Notes: generated from the sequence alone by a model not told the origin. Positions 28,303 through 42,740 are shown, counted from the first letter of the stretch. The stretch is DNA of 64,000 nt from Silurus meridionalis (GCF_014805685.1 NC_060885.1:15402132-15466131); one strand, 5' to 3'. Made by a program: numbers and translations.

Positions 28303-30125
28303 AGAGGTACACCTTTAATAACACAATCACAGTCAAAGGTTTATGATCGCAATCCCACCGAACAGATAATATCGCAAGAAGAAATTAAAGAAAATGGCCC
28401 TTTAAGACAGGTAACAGAATGCCAGTAGGTACAGCTTCAATTGCATACATATAGTATAGTAATTCATATGGTTGCCCATGACTCAGCAGAAAACATTCCT
28501 GTGGCCAGCATACATATAACTGCTTCAAATTGACAAGGACATGGCTAAGTGTCAATATACAGCATTCCTAATGTATGTCTCCCATAGAGACTGCATTACT
28601 CCAGACTTGCACTGGATGATTCCCATGTTCTTGATATCCTGTCAGACATGATGACTTTCTTTGCACACACTGCTTTGCTCATTTAATCTGTTCAACCATG
28701 CATGTACTTTTACATTCAGCTTCAGCAATTACTTGACTTTCCAGCTTCTGTCTTGCTGGTTTTCTGAGGTGAGTGAGGGCAAAGTCTGAGGTGCCTCATT
28801 GCTAGTGATTTGCAGTGGGTGAAGTTTTCGCTGCAGTAAAATAGCTGAATATGCTGGATGACTGGCCATTTCTTTCATATGGATGCGGTAGCTTCTCCCA
28901 CACACAGGTAAAATGTAAACTACCCCATAACCTGCCATGTGTATTACCTAAGGTTATTTATAATGACTGTTTATGTAGAACACTATATATAAAGTATTTA
29001 CAGGTACAAATTAAAGAACATGCATTAAAAAAAAAAAAAAAAAGATTTAGCCACATGAAAAATGTTTGTACTAGTACGCTATGTGGTATATGATTAAATG
29101 TAGCCTACAGTGTAAGAGGATATAAAAAAAAGGTTAAGTACGAGCTCAGCAGCTGTCTTTCTGGCGCCATTCCTACACTGACCGATCACAATTCACGCCC
29201 ACACACAGTAGGTACTCTGGGGTTCTGGGTAATGATTTGACCAACAACTCCTCTCTCTTTTAGAGACCATGAGCCCAGCAGGTGATTCATCTATAGATAT
29301 AGCATAGCGAGATTCTGGCTATATGTAAAACACAGTTTCACGATGTTCCAGAAAAAGTGAAAAAATATATTCTATAAGCAGTAGTCAAAACAGATAATGG
29401 GAATTATTTTAATAGACCAAAAGTAGACAGTTGCCCATTTAAAGCTGACATATATTAACATACATAAACATAAAGAGGTCTGTGTTAATAGCATGTAAGT
29501 CATGTCTGCAAAAGATTTAATGAAGGATGGATTCTTTTTGTTATTATATAAAAATATACTTTATGTCATTTCCTGGATATTAGCTGTGTTATTAGTAAAA
29601 CAAAGAAACCTGTACTAAGCAATAACACATATACAAAAGCTGTTAGTGTTACATATTCATAGCATATTACATTTTATAAGATATTAATAAATATTTCATA
29701 TTATTTTGGCACAACCTGATATGTATTACTAATATATTTACTATTCCAAAATCTAAATTTATGACCTTACAAAAAAGCAACCTAAACAGGACCTTCTACT
29801 CCAATATGGTATTGGAGTATCTATAATGATGTCATGTCACCTGGCATTTATATATATTTAATTGTGCAACATTTGTACTTCATTATAATATGATGATTAT
29901 TAATAGCATTTATTTTAGTGATACATATTGAATATAGTAAAACAACTTGCAGGTCTACATTCATCTTGTGGGTATGTTAAATACGATTTACATAAAAATT
30001 TCTCAAAAGATTTATTATTTAAATGCATTATTAATATTAATTAGCCTATAATTTCAGCCTACTCTTTGCAGTGAAAATAACAAGGAAGCAATAATTGTTT
30101 TAGTATATATTTATTATGTTTTAAT

Positions 30126-30543
30126 TAGGGCTGTCAAAATTAATGCATTAATAACGCATTAACGCAAGCTCATTTTAACGGCAGACATTTTATTAAATGC
30201 AACGCATTTCTGTTCAACCATTTTTTATTAATAAATATAAATAAATAAAGAGGTAAAATTAAAAAGTTCAACATCATAAAACACCATAATTACTTTACAA
30301 CATTTACAAGAATAATTTGTTTTCATGCTCTATGTTGAGTTTTAGTTTAACTAATAATAAAAATACATTTGCATAAAGCATCCAAATTTGTCTATGTTAT
30401 TTAGAGTATTGAAAACTTGAAAAGTATCCATTTAAGGTAGATTTAGAACAGATAAATAATGTGCGATTAAGTTAATTGTGAGTTAACTCATGGCAATCAT
30501 GTGATAAATTGCGATTAAATATTTTAATCGATTGACAGCCCTA
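30126..30543. mobile_element. Non-autonomous hAT element E (418 bp)
   Basis: The ends tagggctgtcaaaatta and taatcgattgacagcccta are inverted repeats. The flanking 8-mers gttttaat (30118-30125) and gctttaat (30544-30551) agree at seven of eight positions. Subterminal runs such as attaatgcattaataacgca and gcgattaa are typical of this MITE group. The interior at 30262-30390 recurs at 11830-11962 and 49736-49872. Confidence 0.9.
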
Positions 30544-31960
30544 GCTTTAATATATATTTTAAATCTACACTAGTATTTGTATTTATGATATTTGAAATGT
30601 TTAAATCTATTAAGTATATTACATCTTTTAAACCTTCCAATGTTGCAAAGCCTAAATAGTGCAGTATATTCCTACAAATATAGTTTTTGAGATTAAGCCA
30701 CAAAAAGAAACTGGATTACAATTGCTACTTGCAACAAATTGTTATATATGTATATAAATTATTACAAGTAGGACCCTTGTTTTATATTTACATATTTTGT
30801 TGTTAGTTCGCATATGTTCAGAGCCACTGGTAATGGTTATTTTTGAAATATTTTCATAGAACTATTGTAAGGCATGTTACAATATAGTATTAAAGTATTT
30901 CTGCAAATCAATTTTGTAACACAATAAGGTGGTGGGACTCAAGGCATCTTAAAGACATGATAGTGTTTACTTTAGTGTTAAACCCATAGTATTCAAGTTA
31001 ACTGTTTCTTACGATAAAGCAAGTAAAGCTTTGAATCAAATGCTTACTCCTGAGCTAATGAATAATCAATGACCATTGAAGCATGCATCTATTCTTTATG
31101 AGTTTCTTTTTTAAGGCTCATTCTCCACACTGCATTTAGATATTTTTTATGTAGTACACCAGCAAACTGTACATGCTGTAAACCTGAAAGCAAGCAACAA
31201 TGGACATCAGTAAATATTTTTTAATTAATGAAATGATCAACAAAAGGATCTTAAAATTGAAATATGATAATACATTCAGGATCAGTTAGGGATTGTCTGG
31301 ATTTTAAGAGCTTGCTCAATTGAGTTAACACAAGAGACTTCTGGTCACTAATCCATAACTGCTATAAAATGAAACCAGAAAGGCCTCCTTTGGATGGTTT
31401 TGATGGTATGAATTAAAGGGACAGACAAACAAGACCAGGATGACGTGATGAGAAATACAAGCAATTCATTTAAATCAATTCGGGTTAATCTTAAAAGCAA
31501 ACATGCAGAAGAAGCAAATCCTACTTCACATTTCCTAGTGACCCAACCTGCAAACAGTGTTTGTTACATGTCACATTGCCAATTCAAATGCTGCATATCT
31601 CCACCATTACTTATTATTTACACCAGGCACTGTCAGGACTGTTGATTCATAGACAATTTCAGATTTGTCAGAAGACCCTAAGGAACACATACAGATGCCC
31701 ATTTGAAACCAGTTCTGGTTTGTACAGTTATATTTAGCTGGAGCTTGGTCAAGGTCACAGTAGTGTCCTCTGTGAGCGAGAGATGCAGCTCAGTCTCTGG
31801 AACTCTGAGAACAGTGTAAAGGAGATTGAAATAAGATATGATCTAGGCAGACCTAGCACTGACACTGACTAAGAGGTTACAGTGATTAGCAACTGAAATG
31901 ATAACAGAATGATGTACAGCCAAGTACTTTAGCATGATTTTAAATCGCATTTTCAATAGA

Positions 31961-32056
31961 AAATCGACTTAATATCACCTTAATATCACCTAAATATTCA
32001 CTTAATATTTACTTAATATTACATAATATTTACCTAAAATCGACTTAATATCACCT
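31961..32056. repeat. Short local repeats around a 20-bp unit
   Basis: The 20-mer aaatcgacttaatatcacct occurs exactly at 31961-31980 and 32037-32056, with related words (taatatcacctaaat, cttaatatttacttaatatt) in between. It looks like a degenerate minisatellite. Confidence 0.8.
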
Positions 32057-32246
32057 AAAAAACAATATCAGTTGTGTAGATTTCATTATGTAACTACAAA
32101 TTTCAATGCAACCATAACACTACACCTGACATTCCCACAAAGATGCAACAGCACTCTGTCTATAGTTAGGCCTACAACTGAGATCATAATAAAATCTAAA
32201 TAAATGATAACTAGTACATATATAAAGATGTATGATGTAATGTGTA

Positions 32247-32287
32247 TTGGTCAGGTGTCCACTAACTGTTCCCTATATTGTGTCTAT
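32247..32287. mobile_element. Short Tc1-like 3' terminus relic
   Basis: The sequence ggtcaggtgtccactaactg and ttccctatattgtgtcta resembles the terminal segment of the same Tc1-like family as the element at 28 kb. About 40 bp survive, without coding sequence. Confidence 0.4.
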
Positions 32288-34559
32288 ATAGGTGTTCACA
32301 ATATGCAGTCCTACTTCCTAGTTCTAAACATGTTAGTGACATAATCAGTAGACATGACAAACAATACTTTTGAGGAATATAATTGCTTCAGCTGAAGATA
32401 CGCCAGTTTACAGAAAGCACCTTAAATAGGAATGTACAAATGAATGTGAGCAAGCTAGTAGTCTAGCTTAAAGGCTATAAAGTGAGCACAGCCTAATTCC
32501 AACACTAAACAGAACATTTGGTCATATGGTGTCCAAAATGAATACTGCATAATAATTTCTTGTTTATAGAACCGTTGTATAAAACTAATATTGTCTAATT
32601 GTACAATATAGAACAAACCAAATGCCTAGTTTATAACCTTGCATGCTCAATACAGCAGGAAAAAAAATCTTTTATTTTAATAATCCATCATGATTAGCCA
32701 TGGACACAAAGTAATTTTCTCCTCATTCTTGTTTGAGATTCCACTAGACCAAAAACAGATGGAAAATTTGTTGTAAATTCTTATGCTATCTCTGATAGAG
32801 CCAGCTCAGGAACTGTTTATGCGTGACCTGACTGGCTTCACTGGGGAGCATTTTCGAAATGCACTTCTGAGAAAGCTTAAGATTTAAGAAGTGAGAAAGT
32901 ACTGGGTGGTGATGGTGTCTGGGACCTAGGAAATTCACTCAGTGTCTTCTGGGAAGAGCTTAACAGGATCAGCAAATTTATTAGAATTTGGAAGAGGAAG
33001 TATGAAAATCCAAAATAGACAGACTTGAAACTAACACAAATACAAGTACATTTCATAGGTGAACGTTTTCCTTCAATTTGCCCTGAAACCGTCACTGTAG
33101 TGTAGACAGGGAAATTGGAAATCCAACTACATTCGGTAAATCAGATATTCTGTCTTTGGTTCACAACAGGATGACTGATCCTTAGTAACCTTAGTGACCA
33201 TAGACAGTGTTATTTTTCCCTTGGCCCCATTTTTGCTAGCAACACATGAGTTTACATAAAAGCGCATGGTTTATATAAAGTTCTTGGCTAAGTTAGGCCA
33301 CATCTGCACATGCTCAATCCAGGCATTTTCTTCAAGTTCATCCCTGACTTTCAGTTAGAGCAGGAAAGCTTTTTAAAACAGTGTTAATCTTACTAGTGTC
33401 TACAACATATTGCAAGCATGCTCCTATCTCTGTTTAGATGTTTAATATATCACCTTCTAGCATTTATGATTGGATCTCACTGTACAAAGTCAAAAGCAAA
33501 TTTTGTCTTTGTGTAAACCCTCTCATTAGACATTAGACATTGGACATATCTTTCACTGCAGAGCATCTGTGAATGCCTTGCAGTTAAATGCAGTCAGGTG
33601 TTAATTAACTGCTGTTATTTGTCTCTGAAATCCAACGTAAGGTAAACAGAACTGCTTCAGGAAGTGTCCCATGGTCTTGGCTAGCTCCACAATTCAGCAC
33701 TTTCCCTGCTCAGAAAATCATTAGCAGCCTCCTGCTGGAGAGAATGCCTGCCACACACCAACAGAAGCAGCTGATTTTTCTTTTTTTTTTCTGAACACAT
33801 TCATTATAACATTTACTAAGAGACAAAGGCAAATCAAGATAAAGGCAATGGCTCTAGATCATTCAATGGCACCAGACAGGAAGCTGCTTTATACCTTAAT
33901 GGGATTTTGTCAGCAATGTATAGTCACATTACCATGCATACGATTTAAAGTGGTATGAATTACATTTCAGTCATGTAGAACTACTAAGTTCCGATTATGT
34001 TTCAAAGGATTTATTGCACTTTTTGCATTCCACTGGTATCGAGTTTTTTCTACAATATACAAGGAAACATTTGTTCTCTATTTACAAGTTTTTTTTAAAC
34101 AAACAGCTTTTGCCTGATAACACAGATAAACAAAGCATTAAACACCCTAATATAGCCTGCAGCAAGAGTTGGCTACAATAATATTATTTAGGATTAGTAA
34201 AAGTGAGTGGACCTTGTTGTGTTTTATACCTTTTGTGTATATCTCTTTTTGGGATCCACATATTACTGGATATAAGTTTGTGCAGCAAAGCTTGTATATA
34301 AAATATTTATGTAAAATGTGTGTGCCTTACATTGAGTTAGAAAATATTCATTATTAACCACACACATTCCCATAATGGGAGCTTGAGTCTCTTGGGGTAT
34401 GCCTGTAAGAGGGTGGTGTTAAATGAAACTAAAGCAATACTAGAAAAGAAAAGAGAGTGGAGAGATGACCCTGTTTCTCATTACTGCAACTGTTGAAGCA
34501 CTGTTTCAGCTACAGTCTTCAATTTGCCACGCCACTCACCTGGAAACATATGGCAAAAA

Positions 34560-34761
34560 CAGTGGTGTCCACTCCTGGTCCTGCTGGGTTGTATTGTCCT
34601 CAGGTTTGTGTTGTGCCTCTGTACTTTATGGTGTGCAATTGCTTACAGTTCCCTCTGTTGAGCTCCAGTGCATAAAAAGACTTCCAAAAAATAATAGCAC
34701 AGGTAGCAGCTAAAGCCTGTTCAAATCATGGCCCTTTGAGAACCACGACTGGACACCACCG
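34560..34761. mobile_element. hAT-like MITE in ccdc85a intron 2 (202 bp)
   Basis: The ends cagtggtgtccactcctggt and the reverse complement of accacgactggacaccaccg are imperfect inverted repeats. No matching target-site duplication remains. It sits about 225 bp from the ccdc85a exon 2 donor, on the intron side. Confidence 0.7.
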
Positions 34762-34962
34762 ACCTTTACCAGCCCTGCTCTACCTCTTCAAGGCCCCCAT
34801 TTGAGCTGAGTGAGCAAAAACTAAATGCAAAAACTAAATGCACACCATTGCATAATGTATAAGTTGACTTAGCGCCTGGCTATAGGGCATTATATTTTGA
34901 AACCGATTCCCTTCATGGTGACCATGTAATATATTGAAACGGGCCTCCATGTGTGGCTGCTA

Positions 34963-37727
<2,765 letters not shown>

Positions 37728-37754
37728 TCTCTCTCTCTCTCTCTCTCTCTTTCT

Positions 37755-37798
<44 letters not shown>

Positions 37799-37817
37799 CT
37801 CTCTCTCTCTCTCTCTC
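37728..37817. repeat. (CT)n-(CA)n-(CT)n compound microsatellite
   Basis: A CT run, a CA run and a second CT run form a 90-bp compound repeat. It lies 400-490 bp upstream of the ccdc85a ATG, within the interval shared with the divergent SOUL gene. Confidence 0.95.
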
Positions 37818-38479
37818 GCCCACTTCCTCATAATAGGGATGGCCTAGCACTTTTTATTGTCGAGCTCCACCTGCTGTTTTCATTTTGAGTTTTTACATTT
37901 ACATGCAAACACAAAGCTTGTGTAGAAATCCCCTTAAAAAATGAGTACCACCTTTCCATCCCTCCCTCTCTCCCCCTCGCCCTTCTTCTATCTCTCTCAC
38001 ACACCCACACCTAAGGTTTTCTGTTTCTGTCATTTATCAGAGTGTAATAGGAAAACCTGGACTTTTTCATTTACTTACAGACCCATCAAATGGCTTTTAG
38101 CCTAAAACTGTTTACATCAGAGGCAAAGTCCATTATAAACAGTGGTGCTTCTTCTTAACCTTTTGTCAAGAGTGGAGAAGCTGGAATTTAGGACAACAGG
38201 AAACATGTGTTTGGATTGGTTACATTCAGGAATTGGTTTCTTTTTATGTACGTAATAGAAAGTGGTCTTACAATGTAGGTCGGAATTAACATGAGCTAAC
38301 ACAATAAAAACACAATATTATTATCTTATTAATTTAATTGATGGTCCACCCCGACCTCCCCGACCACTTCTTTCACTCTTTCTTCTCGTTTCTTCAATTC
38401 TCACTTTTTAACTCTCTCTTGCTCGCTCTCTCTCACTCTATTTCTTACTTTTAAATAAAATTAAAATACAAATAAAACA

Positions 38480-38859
38480 TGTTCCATGTTCCAGAATACG
38501 TCACTACTTTAAAATGCATCCATAAAATGCGTTGAATGTTAAAGGTGTCGCGACGCCCACATTCCTCACGTGACTCTCCTTGTGCTTGAACACTGTCTCC
38601 TTAAGCATGTATAGTGTTCATTACAATTACGCAAATAATTGCATTCTTTTTTTTCTTTTTTGTAGAGTGAATACTTATGTGCATTATTTTATTTTAACTT
38701 TCTTATACTTGTTTATATTTCATCCACCATTGGGTTTTGGTAGGAAGCAGAAGCAGATGATAAGATAAGCTTTTCCCCTCCTTTTTTCACTCGTCATCAT
38801 TTCTTCCCTCTTAATAAGTAGAGCAGGTGCGGTGTTGGTAGTCGTTTGTTTGACCGCAA
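38480..38859 (+). promoter_or_regulatory. Probable SOUL-gene promoter and non-coding 5' exon
   Basis: The coding exon of the SOUL gene is preceded by a strong acceptor (pyrimidine tract and cag ending at 39140) located 53 bases before the ATG, which implies an upstream non-coding exon. A good donor, caa|gtgagt, ends at 38859 and would give an intron of about 280 bp. Upstream are a CRE-like half site (acgtcac near 38497) and a palindromic TCACGTGA at 38566-38573. Exon start and transcription start are not determined. The assignment is inferred from splice signals, not from expression. Confidence 0.45.
38566..38574. promoter_or_regulatory. Palindromic E-box (CLEAR/USF-like), TCACGTGAC
   Basis: The sequence ctcacgtgac matches nine of ten positions of the GTCACGTGAC motif bound by MiT/TFE and USF-type bHLH-zip factors. 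It is about 290 bp upstream of the proposed SOUL 5' exon donor. Single short motifs occur by chance, so function is an inference. Confidence 0.35.
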
Positions 38860-39056
38860 GTGAGTACATCATACTATTACACATATTCTTTTGTTTGTTT
38901 AAGTATGCATAACTGTTTTCAAATGAACTTAATTTCTAGTGTTCACTATTAATCTTGCGAGTACAAAGTCTAATTTGATACAATGAGCAGGGAAGCAACC
39001 AAGAAAACACATATAACTAGATAAAACACGAACCTGAATGCGTTTAAAGAAGTATG

Positions 39057-39058
<2 letters not shown>

Positions 39059-39106
<48 letters not shown>
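39059..39106. repeat. (GT)n microsatellite before the SOUL coding exon
   Basis: About 24 GT units located in the proposed 5' intron, about 30 bp upstream of the acceptor at 39140. Confidence 0.97.
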
Positions 39107-39109
<3 letters not shown>

Positions 39110-39193
39110 GCAGCATTCATACTTTCTTTTTTTTTTTCAGGATCGAGCTGTTCACATAACATTCCAGCTAGAACTTCTGGTCATTTTGGAAAA

Positions 39194-39325
39194 ATGAAGA
39201 CCACAATGATTTTCCCATGCTGTGTTCTCTTTATGGCCTGTTTTTCTCTTGGAGGATGTTGGGAAGCACCTTGGTTTTGTCATGATTACATATGTCCAGC
39301 TTACACTGTTGTAAATACATATGAG
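39194..39325 (+). CDS. SOUL/HEBP heme-binding-like protein, coding exon 1
   Basis: Forty-four codons from the ATG at 39194 to donor gag|gtagga. Residues 1-22 form a typical cleavable signal peptide (MKTT, then the hydrophobic stretch MIFPCCVLFMACFSLGG), followed by a cysteine-rich start of the mature protein (C22, C29, C34 in CWEAPWFCHDYICP). The sequence CPAYTVVNTYE begins the SOUL domain. Together with exons 39414-39540, 39624-39795 and 40954-41128 this encodes 201 residues, normal for a secreted SOUL-family protein. Characterised family members (HEBP1, HEBP2, chicken SOUL) bind tetrapyrroles or related ligands, but heme binding by this member is not shown by its sequence. The signal peptide predicts the secretory pathway. 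Confidence 0.92.
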
Positions 39326-39413
39326 GTAGGATTTGCCACTGAATGTTGTCCACTGATGTTTTGAGTTTATGTAAATCATCTATCTATTAATTTTCTGATC
39401 GTTCAATAATTAG

Positions 39414-39540
39414 AGTTTTGAGGAGCGTCTGTACGAAGCCAGTCAGTGGATTACTACGGATATTTCAAGCACCAAAGGCAGTGACGTCCAAGAAGGCTTT
39501 TGGAAACTCTATGACTTTATGCAAGGGGAAAATAAGGAAG
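39414..39540 (+). CDS. SOUL/HEBP heme-binding-like protein, exon 2
   Basis: The acceptor attag precedes AGT at 39414 and the donor is gaag|gtaatgg after 39540. The exon has 42 codons plus one base (phase 1). It encodes SFEERLYEASQWITTDISS and GFWKLYDFMQGENKE, the first SOUL-domain strands, where family members typically have a variant of E-R-Y/L-Y-x-x-x-x-W. The 88-bp intron before it is very short and has no transposon. Confidence 0.93.
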
Positions 39541-39623
39541 GTAATGGCAATTCTGAAATATAATAGTGACAATTGTGATGCTTGTGATAAAGTACATCTT
39601 AAAAGCTTGCAACATTTTTTTAG

Positions 39624-39795
39624 GAATGAAAATTACTATGACCAGGCCGATATTGGTGTCAGTACTTGAGGGAGTTGAGAATGGGGATAGTCAAGTGTCA
39701 GTCTCCTTCTTCATCAGTGCAGACATTGTCCTCCCTGAACCTAATGATGAGACCATTAAGTATAAAAACCTACCCTCTGCAACAGTGTATGTAAG
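39624..39795 (+). CDS. SOUL/HEBP heme-binding-like protein, exon 3
   Basis: The acceptor tttttttag joins GGA across the intron to give GMKITMTRPI, a hallmark SOUL-domain strand. The exon continues with VSFFISADIVLPEPNDETI and ends VYVR at donor gtaag|gtaag (phase 2). Splicing keeps the frame open through all four coding exons without an internal stop, which supports a functional gene. A TA/CA microsatellite begins about 20 bp after the donor. Confidence 0.93.
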
Positions 39796-39815
39796 GTAAG
39801 ACCAAGTATAAACTG

Positions 39816-39816
<1 letters not shown>

Positions 39817-39911
<95 letters not shown>
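39817..39911. repeat. (TA)n(CA)n microsatellite in SOUL intron 3
   Basis: A nearly pure TA run of about 75 bp passes into a short CA run. It begins about 20 bp downstream of a splice donor, so length variation could affect intron structure. Confidence 0.95.
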
Positions 39912-40591
39912 TGTATACATATAGAAGATGTTTAAAAATTTCCATATAAAATATTACTAAAATTTATAATATATATTTTTATTACTTTTTAAAACACACA
40001 GAGTTGTCGCCAGTGTCATGTCCTTGCAATTATTATTGTTAAAGTGCATTGAAACCTTGCAACAGCAACCTGATCCAGCCCTGAAAATTATTTCACTATG
40101 TTCTTCTTTTGTCAAGGGCATTTTTAAATACCAAGCTGTTTTGCAGCAGTAATACCAGTGACACAATTCTCTTAATATCAGTGTGTTTGGGTGAAGGTTA
40201 CAGATTACATATAAGGTTAAGATGACTGATTGATCTATTTGTAAAATACACTTTAAATCATAAGGCTACAGTTTCTTCGATTGTGTTTTATAAAGTGACT
40301 TCCAGACATTAAAAAATACCTATAGTTTTATACCAAAATATTATTCCAAGTCATGTTTAACTCTTCTAAAGTAATCCAAAAATAAACAAAAAGGCAAAAA
40401 ATACATGATCAGAATTGAATATTTCCAGGATTCTTTTATGAGGGCTTTTTTATCTGTCTGTCTTCCGAATCTTCTCTGTATATCTTCTAACTGCTTCATA
40501 TTAACATCTTGAAGAGCACTTTACAGTCTTGACCATTGATTAATTCCATTATAATAATAATGGTCTTCTTTCTCAGGCTATATTTGAAATA

Positions 40592-40919
40592 CAGTATTCC
40601 CCTGCTTTACTGCAGTTCGAATCTCGCGCCAGTTTACAGCGGAATTGCATTTGCCACATAACTAATTTGTTAAGCTGATTTTCTTGTCTTGCGGATAGTA
40701 CGATAGACCAAAAAACTTATAGGGAATTGTTTTTATGGAGTTTTATGTTGAAATAATGAAATAAAAATATAATTATCAATTATAAAATTAAATAAATGTT
40801 AATACAGTACAGTACTGTATACATAAAATAGCTTTTTTTGGGGTGGTGTCCGTTTATCGCAGTTTTTTATTTGTTGGTGGTTTAGGAATTTAACCACCGT
40901 GATAAACGGGGGATTACTG
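40592..40919. mobile_element. pogo/Tigger-like MITE (328 bp) in SOUL intron 3
   Basis: The left end cagtattcccctgctttact and the reverse complement of the right end (cagtaatcccccgtttatca) are imperfect terminal inverted repeats. TA dinucleotides flank both ends (40590-40591 and 40920-40921), as for Tc1/mariner/pogo insertions. It has no coding capacity. The family name is by resemblance of the terminal CAGTA-TCCCC pattern. Confidence 0.65.
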
Positions 40920-40953
40920 TACTGCTTTCAAACTAATGCCTTATATCCGGCAG

Positions 40954-41128
40954 GGTGTTTGACGGATTTGCATCTGAGGTCAATGGGCTGGAGAATGTGG
41001 ACAAACTGAAGAAGGATGTGCAAGCTGCAGGGAAACTATTTGACAAGACAAGGTTTGAGGGGGCTGGATATGATTCTCCATGGACACTCATTAACAGACA
41101 CAATGAAGTATGGATCTATGCTGTCTGA
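40954..41128 (+). CDS. SOUL/HEBP heme-binding-like protein, terminal exon
   Basis: The acceptor ccggcag is followed by the last base of an Arg codon and VFDGFASEVNGLENVDK, then LKKDVQAAGKLFDKTRFEG and the C-terminal WTLINRHNEVWIYAV with stop TGA at 41126-41128. The final motif matches the conserved SOUL C-terminus (usually N-R-R/H-N-E-V-W). The preceding 1,158-bp intron holds a TA microsatellite and a Tigger-like MITE. I could not identify a canonical AATAAA signal close downstream. Confidence 0.93.
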
Positions 41129-42107
41129 GTAGCATTTTACCAGTTGTGAATCACAGATATCACATTACTGTTACAAATGAATAATCTCTTAATGAACTTA
41201 TTTTTCCTATGTGCAATAGCCTGTATTACTCATACTATAATTGTAAAAACTTTAAGGCAAAACATATGTGGATAAAATAGTTTTTAAAAAATGGCTTCTG
41301 CCAAAGTGTTTCTTTAAAATTTTAATTCAAACAAAGGTTTGAATCTTCTTTTTAGTATTTTTTGAAAACAGACAATAACATATTACGCGTGGTTTTATTG
41401 GTATTTCCTTTACTGGCTGCAATTTGTTCTTGTAAAATGACCTCTCTTCAGTTCATAAATTAGTGTCAAATGTTGACCTGTAGAGCCTGCAGGACCTGTT
41501 CAGCTTGACTGTCAAAAGTCTGTTCCTGTAGTGGATTTGTTATTAAGTGTTTAAGCTTGTTGAAGACAGACCCTTTAAAAATCCTAATTATTATCATTTT
41601 AGGGGAAGTGTGTTGAAAGGGAAACAGTTAAAGCAGCTGAAATTTCTGAATGAAAAGCTGTGTAATTATTCATGATTGACACACATGAAATGTGATTGCA
41701 TACATTAAAAAAAAAGGTTTGGACTGAATTCTATAAAATATATTCTTATCAACTTAAGATTGATATAAAAATAGACCAATTACAATATATATTTTTAAGA
41801 TGTCCCTCATGGTTTTAGTTTTACTATTTTAAAGAAGACATATTTTTCAACAAATTAACAGAAAATTAAGAAATATACAATGTTTTTTAGGGTGTTTTAA
41901 TTTGGTTACAATGAAAATGCCCGAACAACAAAAAAATAATAATATTAAAAAAAAAGTTTGTTGTGAAGATATTTCTTGACTTATGTGTTTAAAATGATGA
42001 GTATGAAAATTATGTAGATCAGTCAGCTTTATCAAGTCTGACCTGAAATGCAGTGTTGAAACTTCTCTATCAACAGACTGATCTGTAGGTAAACACCCTG
42101 ATGAAAA
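41129..42107. other. SOUL gene 3' flank
   Basis: AT-rich DNA that must include the SOUL 3'UTR. I could not place the poly(A) site; aatgaataatct near 41180 is a possible weak signal. Confidence 0.4.
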
Positions 42108-42740
42108 TCTCTAGGTTAACTCTGAGAAAACAAGACGCTGCGTTGAAAAGCTTTGGGAACATGCCCGAGTGTTCATGCTTTGAAATAATGTGTGTAATCA
42201 GTCAAATATTAGACGCTGGCCGTTACCGGTGGGGTGACGTCTCGACCAGAAAGTATTAAACGCATATCGTGTTAAGGCAGTGGCAGCTTCTATAAGGGAG
42301 AAGGAAGCACTGCAGGACGCCGGAGGTGTGGCATGGAGACGCAGCGTCTCATTCCCTTAGGAAACTAGGGTTACATACATAACCTAGAGATGTTCCCTTT
42401 TAGGAACATCCTTTCAAGCTGCATCGAAATGCTTTGGGAACGAGTGTTGAATCACGCCAGACTGACCAGTCCCTGCCTAGTGTGTGTCTGTCGAACAAGC
42501 TAGAGGAGGACTGAGGGGCCAGGAGTGGCCATGCGGTCTAGGTTATAGAACCGCACAAAGATCAGCGGCGTGGACCAACCTGCAGCGTTACATCTGTCTT
42601 GGAGGGGAACTCCAAAAAAAACAAGATTTTGAGGCAGCCACACTCTGGATGGATTGAGCTCTGACCCCGAAGGAAGCAGGGAGACCAGAGGACTCATAAG
42701 AAGATGTGATAGCATCAACAATCCACCTGCTCAGAGTCTG

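Larger units (their letters stand above)
18603..30125. other. Non-coding DNA with scattered repeats, probable intron
   Basis: Outside the Tc1 fossils, L2 end and microsatellites listed, no exon was recognised. I looked specifically for CCDC85A C-terminal motifs (RQLEARVRQLEEEN, MLPQ, VVWRKLG) on the minus strand without success. Confidence 0.5.
30552..34559. other. AT-rich non-coding DNA, probable intron
   Basis: Only the degenerate minisatellite at 31961 and a short Tc1-like relic at 32247 stand out. No exon recognised. Confidence 0.5.

Noticed and set aside
29220..29295. Possible mini-exon (ctctcttttag, short frame agaccatgagcccagcag, gtgatt)
   Set aside because: The signals fit splicing but the frame is only 18 bp, lies on the strand opposite to ccdc85a and has no partner exons.
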